From positions 240,071-304,070 of the forward strand of contig NW_003314394.1 of assembly GCF_000143415.4 (NCBI RefSeq): a DNA stretch of 64,000 nucleotides. The letters run 5' to 3'. This DNA comes from Selaginella moellendorffii. Taxonomy: Eukaryota; Streptophyta; Lycopodiopsida; Selaginellales; Selaginellaceae. The position numbers and the translations under genes were made by a program. A model generated the notes under the pieces. It was not told the DNA's origin. It worked only from the letters and a program-made list of their open reading frames with translations, and did no database searches. Shown piece after piece: positions 58,806 through 64,000 of this stretch. The first letter of the stretch is position 1, and each line of letters opens with the position of its first letter.

Positions 58806-59157
58806 TTGTAGTTTGTTTCATTTAAAATAATCAGGATTTTTATAGCTGGTTGATTTATTTGTCACATTTAAAAAAACGCCAGGGAGACATGCTACCCACA
58901 ACAAGGCCATTATGCATGAATGGTGCTTCAGCGAAATGAACTTATCCAACACCATAAAGACCATTAATATTAGGGGTTTGCCATTTTAAAATAGAAATTG
59001 TAAAATTTTCCACTTTTCCATAACATGTAAGTTCAATCTTTCTCTTTGACTTTGTTTTAGGATCACTTCTTAAAGCAGAAAAATAAATTTAGTATGCTTG
59101 AAGATGTCTTCTATAGTATAAAGAACTTAACTTAATGTTAAACCCAAAACAAGCAAA
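58806..59157. repeat. Segmental duplication, non-coding left part (copy 2)
   Basis: Counterpart of 39139-39500 with about 90 percent identity by eye over the shared blocks. Confidence 0.75.
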
Positions 59158-59985
59158 AAATATATAATATTTTATAATATGCTTTTCAGTGGGATATTTA
59201 GTACATATACATAATAAATAAATGGACTAGATTTAATAATTAAATCAATGAATAATATGGTTTTCCTCAATCAAATAACATACATTACTTTTCCATGTGA
59301 CAACAGAGGAAGAAGAATGTATTCATTATGAATGTTATTTGATCTTTCTCTTTAACTTTGTTTTTTCTTAAGGCAGAAAAATAAATTTAATATTCTTTAT
59401 AGTTCCGTTATCCTATATTCTAAAGAAATTAACTCAAAACAAGCAAAAGTAACATAAAAATCATTTAAGCTTTTTGGTGGCATATATTTGATTTTTTGCC
59501 AATTCTAATGGTAGATTTAATAATCAAATCAATGGATACTATAGTTGTGCTCAATCAAACGGCTCAAAGTTAAATAGTTTTCAAAAATTTAAATAAACAT
59601 AAGGTTATTCTTATTGCATATCAACGAATCTCAATCATATTTATATTTATACTTATATAGCTAAATTCTCTTTTATCTTATATGCAAGAACTAATTTATC
59701 AGTTCTTGAAGTAAATTGGAGTTTTAATTTGTTTTTCGCCATTTACATATTAAATCTTTAGAAGTCATGATAATTGTCAACATCAACAGGATAAACCTAA
59801 AACTACAAAAGGTATTTGAAGAATACTTTCTATTTTTCTTTTATAACATTTATATGATAGATTCAGACTTAAATAATAATTTTAAAGTAAATGACAGTCA
59901 TGTAAGTTGCGTCCTATTGGGTGTTGAAGAGAAACACGAAACAGATGTGCCAAGCATAGGGCAGATCTTAAGTACCTAGCATGAC
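59158..59985. other. AT-rich spacer
   Basis: No gene seen. A short frame near 59930 (EEKHETDVPSIGQIL) may be the exon before the UGT80-like start, but it ends in a stop. Confidence 0.45.
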
Positions 59986-61960
59986 TTCAAGAAAGGAGTT
60001 GCCTGGATTATAGAGCAAGCACTGGGTGAAAAGATGAGACCTTTGGAAATAGCAATTCTCATAGTAGGCAGCCGGGGAGATGTGCAGCCGATTGTTGCCA
60101 TCGCAAGGCATATGCAGCGAGTAAGTACTAGTCGAGAAGTTCAATTCGATCTTAATATCACTGCATTTGTAAACAGAAGTACAACCATCGAATCAGAGTA
60201 GCAACACATGTGGACTTCAGGAATCTGGTGATTGAGGGCGGCCTTGACTTCTATCCCTTGGGTGGAGATCCAAAGATACTTGTCCAATGTACTTCGCTTG
60301 ATGCTTAAATCCTTCTCTGACATTGATTTCATCTACACATGGCAGAGAACAACGGATGCATTCTTCCCTTGCGTTTCAGCCGCATCTCCATTTACAGGAA
60401 GCAGCTAAGAGCGATCATCAACTCAGTGCTGCCAGCGTGCACTGAGCCTAGCATTCTGAATCCCTCGTTCCGAGCACAAGCCATACTAGCAAACCCAATG
60501 GCATACGGTATTTTGTTTATATCTTTGCAGCAACTTAAGCTTTTGTAATGATGTTGCTGCAGGTCATGTGCACATTGCTGAGTATCTCAATGTTCCATTC
60601 CATTTGATATCTGCAATCCCCTGGACGTAAGTTGTAAGGCTTTCATTCTTATGTTGAAAGCTCAACCCCTTGTAACAGGCCAACCAGTGAGATTCTTCAC
60701 CCATGTCTTCGTATCAAAGGACTGGATAATAAGGTAAACACTGAAAGAATTTCTTTCAGATTTGGTTTTGCTTTCTGGCTGCATACAGATGACATACAAG
60801 CTAGTGGATGTGTTTATGTGGCTGAGTTCTGGCTCCTTGTTGAACAAACTACGCAAAGACCAGCTCAAGCTCGATCCGCTTCCACTTTTGAGCAGCTTCA
60901 TAGACTCCAATGTGTCCGCGACGTACACATGGAGTCCACACCTCCAAGCCTAAAGGTGGGAATGAATCTTGATTCATGAAATTGATCTGTTGTCTGTGAT
61001 CAGACTGGGGCGAGAACGTGGATGTGACTGGATTTTGCTTCTTGGATCAAGCACACGATTTCAAACCACCTTTGGGGCTTCTCAGTTGGCTAGAATCCGG
61101 GCAACCTCCCATACATATCGGGTTTGGCAGCTTGGTGAGATGAAAAACTTGGAAACGTTTTCATTCTGAACTAACCTCATCAAAACCATGCTCTATTGAT
61201 TAGCCTATGCAGGATCCAGAGCGCACAACAGAAATCATCATAGAAGCTCTCAAACTGACCGGCCAAAGAGGGATCATTTCCAAGGGCTGGGCTGGACTGG
61301 GTGGTGAATCAAGTACACCAAGTCATGTTCATTATATCACTAGTCGATTGAATTTCTGCATCCTCCTTGCAGCTGAATTCCCAGACCACATTTACGTGCT
61401 GGATGAAATTCCTCACGACTGGCTGTTTCCTCGCTGTTCTGGAGTCATCAACCACGGAGGCGTTGGCACAGTTGCTGCAAGCCTCAGGGCTGGGGTAACA
61501 AAATTGTGGACTCATTTTCTTCTTCTGAATTACGACCTTGGCAAATATATTGTGCAGTGTCCAACAGCAGTGGTCCATGCATGTAGTGATCAAGAGCTCT
61601 GGGGTGAAATTGTTCATTCAAATGGGGCTGGACCAGCACCGATCCACATATCTCAAATCTCCCTGCAGACAATGGTCCAGTCTATTCTCTACTTGATCAA
61701 GCCTGAAGTATTGCTCGATTTTTCTTTGCTGTTTTTCAAAATTATTGTTATAACCAGGTTTATTTTCAGGTCAAAGAGAGAGCCATTCAATTATCCGAAT
61801 GGCTGCAGCAAGAGAGTGCTATCGAGGCAGCAGTGAGATCCATTCATAAGCATCTTGATAAGAGTTTCAAGACGAATGATTATTGTAAGAATGAGCCGAG
61901 TATGCCCGGGCACTGGGACAGAGTTTACTGCTGCTTTGTGTTTGCCTGCGTATTCATGAG
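59985..61960 (+). pseudogene. UGT80-like sterol 3-beta-glucosyltransferase pseudogene
   Basis: Exon-like blocks spell the enzyme in order: KKGVAWIIEQALGEK, RPLEIAILIVGSRGDVQPI, VDFRNLVIEGGLDFYPLGGD, HVHIAEYLNVPFHLISAIPW, DSNVSATYTWSPHL, GENVDVTGFCFLDQAHDFKP, IHIGFGSL, DPERTTEIIIEALKLTGQRG, YVLDEIPHDWLFPRCSGVIN, HGGVGTVAASLRAG, CPTAVVHACSDQELWGEIVH and VKERAIQLSEWLQQESAIEA. Family members glucosylate membrane sterols with UDP-glucose. Defects: a stop before KKGVAW (59980), an insertion with stop after GGDPKILVQ (about 60290-60335), and a frameshift at SPHL (about 60950). Splice sites of later exons are still intact, so decay is fairly recent. Confidence 0.85.
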
Positions 61961-62383
61961 AGAGTTACTTACAAGAAAGTTGGATAATTAAATAATTAGT
62001 GTATATTATTATATAATGCATGGAAAATGGAAAAGTATAGTACCATCTCCAACTTTCACTTCAGCTCTTCAAAATAACCCATCGATGCTTGGTGTTGGGC
62101 AGACCCTTGCAAGAAAAATCAACCAGCTATAAAATTTGACAATTTTGCAATAAAAGTTTTCATCCTTTTTTGAAGTTAATTACAACATCACACACCCAAT
62201 AACAAATATCACTGCCATGACTATGTCTTTATCTTTGTCTTTGATCACACAATAGCAAATATCACAACCATGACCATGTACTCATATTTGTTTTTGAACA
62301 CCAGCAACAGTAAAGGATTTCCTTCAGGCTTCTTGAATCTTTATAAGTCATGGTAATTGTCAACAATTTGTACTATACGTTTT
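61961..62383. other. Convergent spacer
   Basis: AT-rich sequence between the UGT80-like pseudogene and the 3' end of the aldehyde dehydrogenase gene; no gene recognised. Confidence 0.5.
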
Positions 62384-64000
62384 TTACAATGTCTTTTTTA
62401 CGTCCTTTTGTTCTGTAAAGATTTTCACCAGGTTGACGAGGCCCTGGAACTTTTCCACGACTGTAAGCCCGTAAAACATTCTTACCAGAGCCTCCTCAAA
62501 CTGAAAAGCATTCTCCGCTACGGGATACTGCCACAGCGAAGACGAGGATGATTACTACACAGTGAAGGAAAAGTGAGGTTTTCTTACCTGAAGTGGCTTG
62601 GGAATCACTGTCTTGAAAAAGGAAAATCGATCCTCGGCGATAGATTTCACCAGACAGCAGCCTCGAAGCCCTTCAACGCCGGCAAACTTTCCAAAACCGC
62701 TGTTCTTCACACCTCCAAAAGGAAGAGACTGCAGAAGAGGCAATCCTGGTGCTTTACAAAATGGACGAAGAAAAGTTTAGAGTACCTGGCACATATAAGT
62801 TACTGCAAAATCGTTGATAGCCGCCATTCCACAGTAGATTTTCGAAGCAATAGCAACAGCTCGCTCCTTGTTGGCCGAGAAAACCGAGCATCCTAGTCCA
62901 AAGTTGGAGTCATTTGCCAAAGTGATAGCTTCCTCGTCGCTGTGGAACTTCATGATGGGAATTATTGGACCAAAGATCTAGACAGAGCTTCACATATGTA
63001 AATCACTTGGAAATGAAAAGGATAACAAAGCTGCATACCTCTTCTTGCATCAAGCGCATTGAGTGATTGACATTCAAGAGAACAGTCGGAGGATAAAACT
63101 GTCCAACGACAGAGTTCCCAAAATCTGGGAGAACCAGATCTCCACGAACTGCAATCTCGGCACCTTTAGTAACAGCGTCATTTACCAAAGCTTGCAAGCG
63201 ATCAGTGTGTTCTTGTATGCACACTGCTCCCATGTCAAACAGACCCTCTAGAGGTGGCCCCTGTAAGAAGAGAGTTCGAACGATTCGAGAGTCGAGATTA
63301 CAAAACCTCACTTACCATTCGGACTGTTCTCACGATTCTTACTACTTCATCCACAAACTGCTGGTAAATTTGAGCATGAATGTAAAATCTCTCGGCACCG
63401 GCACAGTTTTGGCCGCTTGACTGCAGAGCCGCTCTTGCAGCTATCTGAGCAACCTGGACAAATTCGAAAAAAACATTCGAGTTTCAACAGAAAAACTTAG
63501 CCAACAGAAAACTTGCCTGTAAAACATCTGCGTCTTCACAGACGATAAAAGGATCTTTTCCACCGAGCTCCAAAACCACAGGAGTTAATGTTTTAGCAGC
63601 TTGTTCCATCACCTGCATCGATACAACATAAATGACCAGATAGAAAACTCAAACAGCTACCATTTTCCCGACGGCTGTTGAGCCAACGAATATCAATTTG
63701 TCCACAAGACTAACAAGCGCTTTTCCAGTTTCACCGTATCTGCCAGACTTCTTCAAGATAAATGCAAGAGTATAGAAGAATTCGCGTACCCTGTGATGAC
63801 ATGAACAAGATCAGCGGGTGCTCCCGCGGCACGAAGAGCAGCTTTGATAATTCGAGAATAGAAAAACGCCGACCAGCTTGCATGCTCTGAGACCTTTGCA
63901 AGTTAAACGTTTAGCAGCCATCGAAGAGAAGAGATCGATCATACCTTAATAACAATAGCATTGCCAGCGAACACTGCAGAGACCATGGGATTTAAAATGT
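62384..64000 (-). CDS. ALDH22A1: Aldehyde dehydrogenase, ALDH22A1-like (N-terminal part outside window)
   Basis: Nine exons are visible on the minus strand (64000-63945 partial, 63893-63790, 63739-63661, 63612-63517, 63453-63316, 63260-63039, 62977-62786, 62728-62588, 62527-62384). They cover [54 protein letters not shown] (catalytic Glu), [15 protein letters not shown] (catalytic Cys), [28 protein letters not shown] and [20 protein letters not shown]. The tail [15 protein letters not shown]...[11 protein letters not shown] is typical of the plant ALDH22 family, which has an N-terminal membrane segment and is linked to stress; the aldehyde substrate is uncertain. The intron after exon 63612-63517 starts with GC (63516). 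The last exons were copied to 40.6-41.1 kb. Confidence 0.93.

Overview
The window looks like nuclear DNA of a seed-free land plant, most probably the lycophyte Selaginella moellendorffii or a close relative (inference). It holds plant-only families (PLS-type PPR, OCP3-like homeodomain protein, SFR2, B-type CDK, ALDH22) whose introns are mostly 40-90 bp and whose genes are only 50-400 bp apart. That matches the small, compact Selaginella genome. No operon, phage or CRISPR structure is present.

Layout. (1) 139-20808 is a gene-dense block: PPR protein (+), GDSL esterase (+), U2A' spliceosomal protein (+), OCP3-like homeodomain protein (+), pectin acetylesterase (+), PCC13-62-like desiccation-related protein (-), ARPC5 (-), tRNA-Gly(UCC) (+), diacylglycerol kinase (+), CAP10/DUF821 glycosyltransferase (-), CDKB (+), SFR2 (+) and a frameshifted F-box gene (-). 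I rebuilt exon structures from splice signals; every multi-exon model closes in frame. (2) 20.9-21.5 kb is a chimeric pseudogene joining a diacylglycerol kinase fragment to an SFR2 fragment. (3) 21.5-38 kb is repeat territory: two LTR families with long poly-G/poly-C tracts, minisatellites, a large element without coding capacity, and nested in it a complete 554-bp Cassandra-like TRIM. (4) 38.3-41.1 kb carries F-box debris and the rearranged copy of a segmental duplication whose fuller copy is at 58.8-62.9 kb. (5) 41.3-52.6 kb is decayed Ty1/copia and Ty3/gypsy DNA, an assembly gap (46891-47685) and a TA microsatellite. (6) 53.9-58.6 kb is a small cluster of Crinkler/RHS-like NTPase genes: one open copy and two decayed copies. 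(7) 59.9-62.0 kb is a sterol-glucosyltransferase (UGT80-like) pseudogene, and 62384-64000 is the C-terminal part of an ALDH22A1-like aldehyde dehydrogenase running off the right edge.

The genes in the first block serve unrelated processes (organelle RNA processing, splicing, cell wall, actin nucleation, lipid signalling, cell cycle, galactolipid remodelling). I see no shared pathway, although two of them (SFR2 and the PCC13-62-like protein) belong to families linked to freezing or desiccation tolerance. The most unusual parts are the Crinkler-like cluster, the 5S-like TRIM, a 31-bp patch of GDSL-esterase sequence inside a copia RNase H domain, the cysteine-rich extension on the desiccation protein, and four GC-AG introns.
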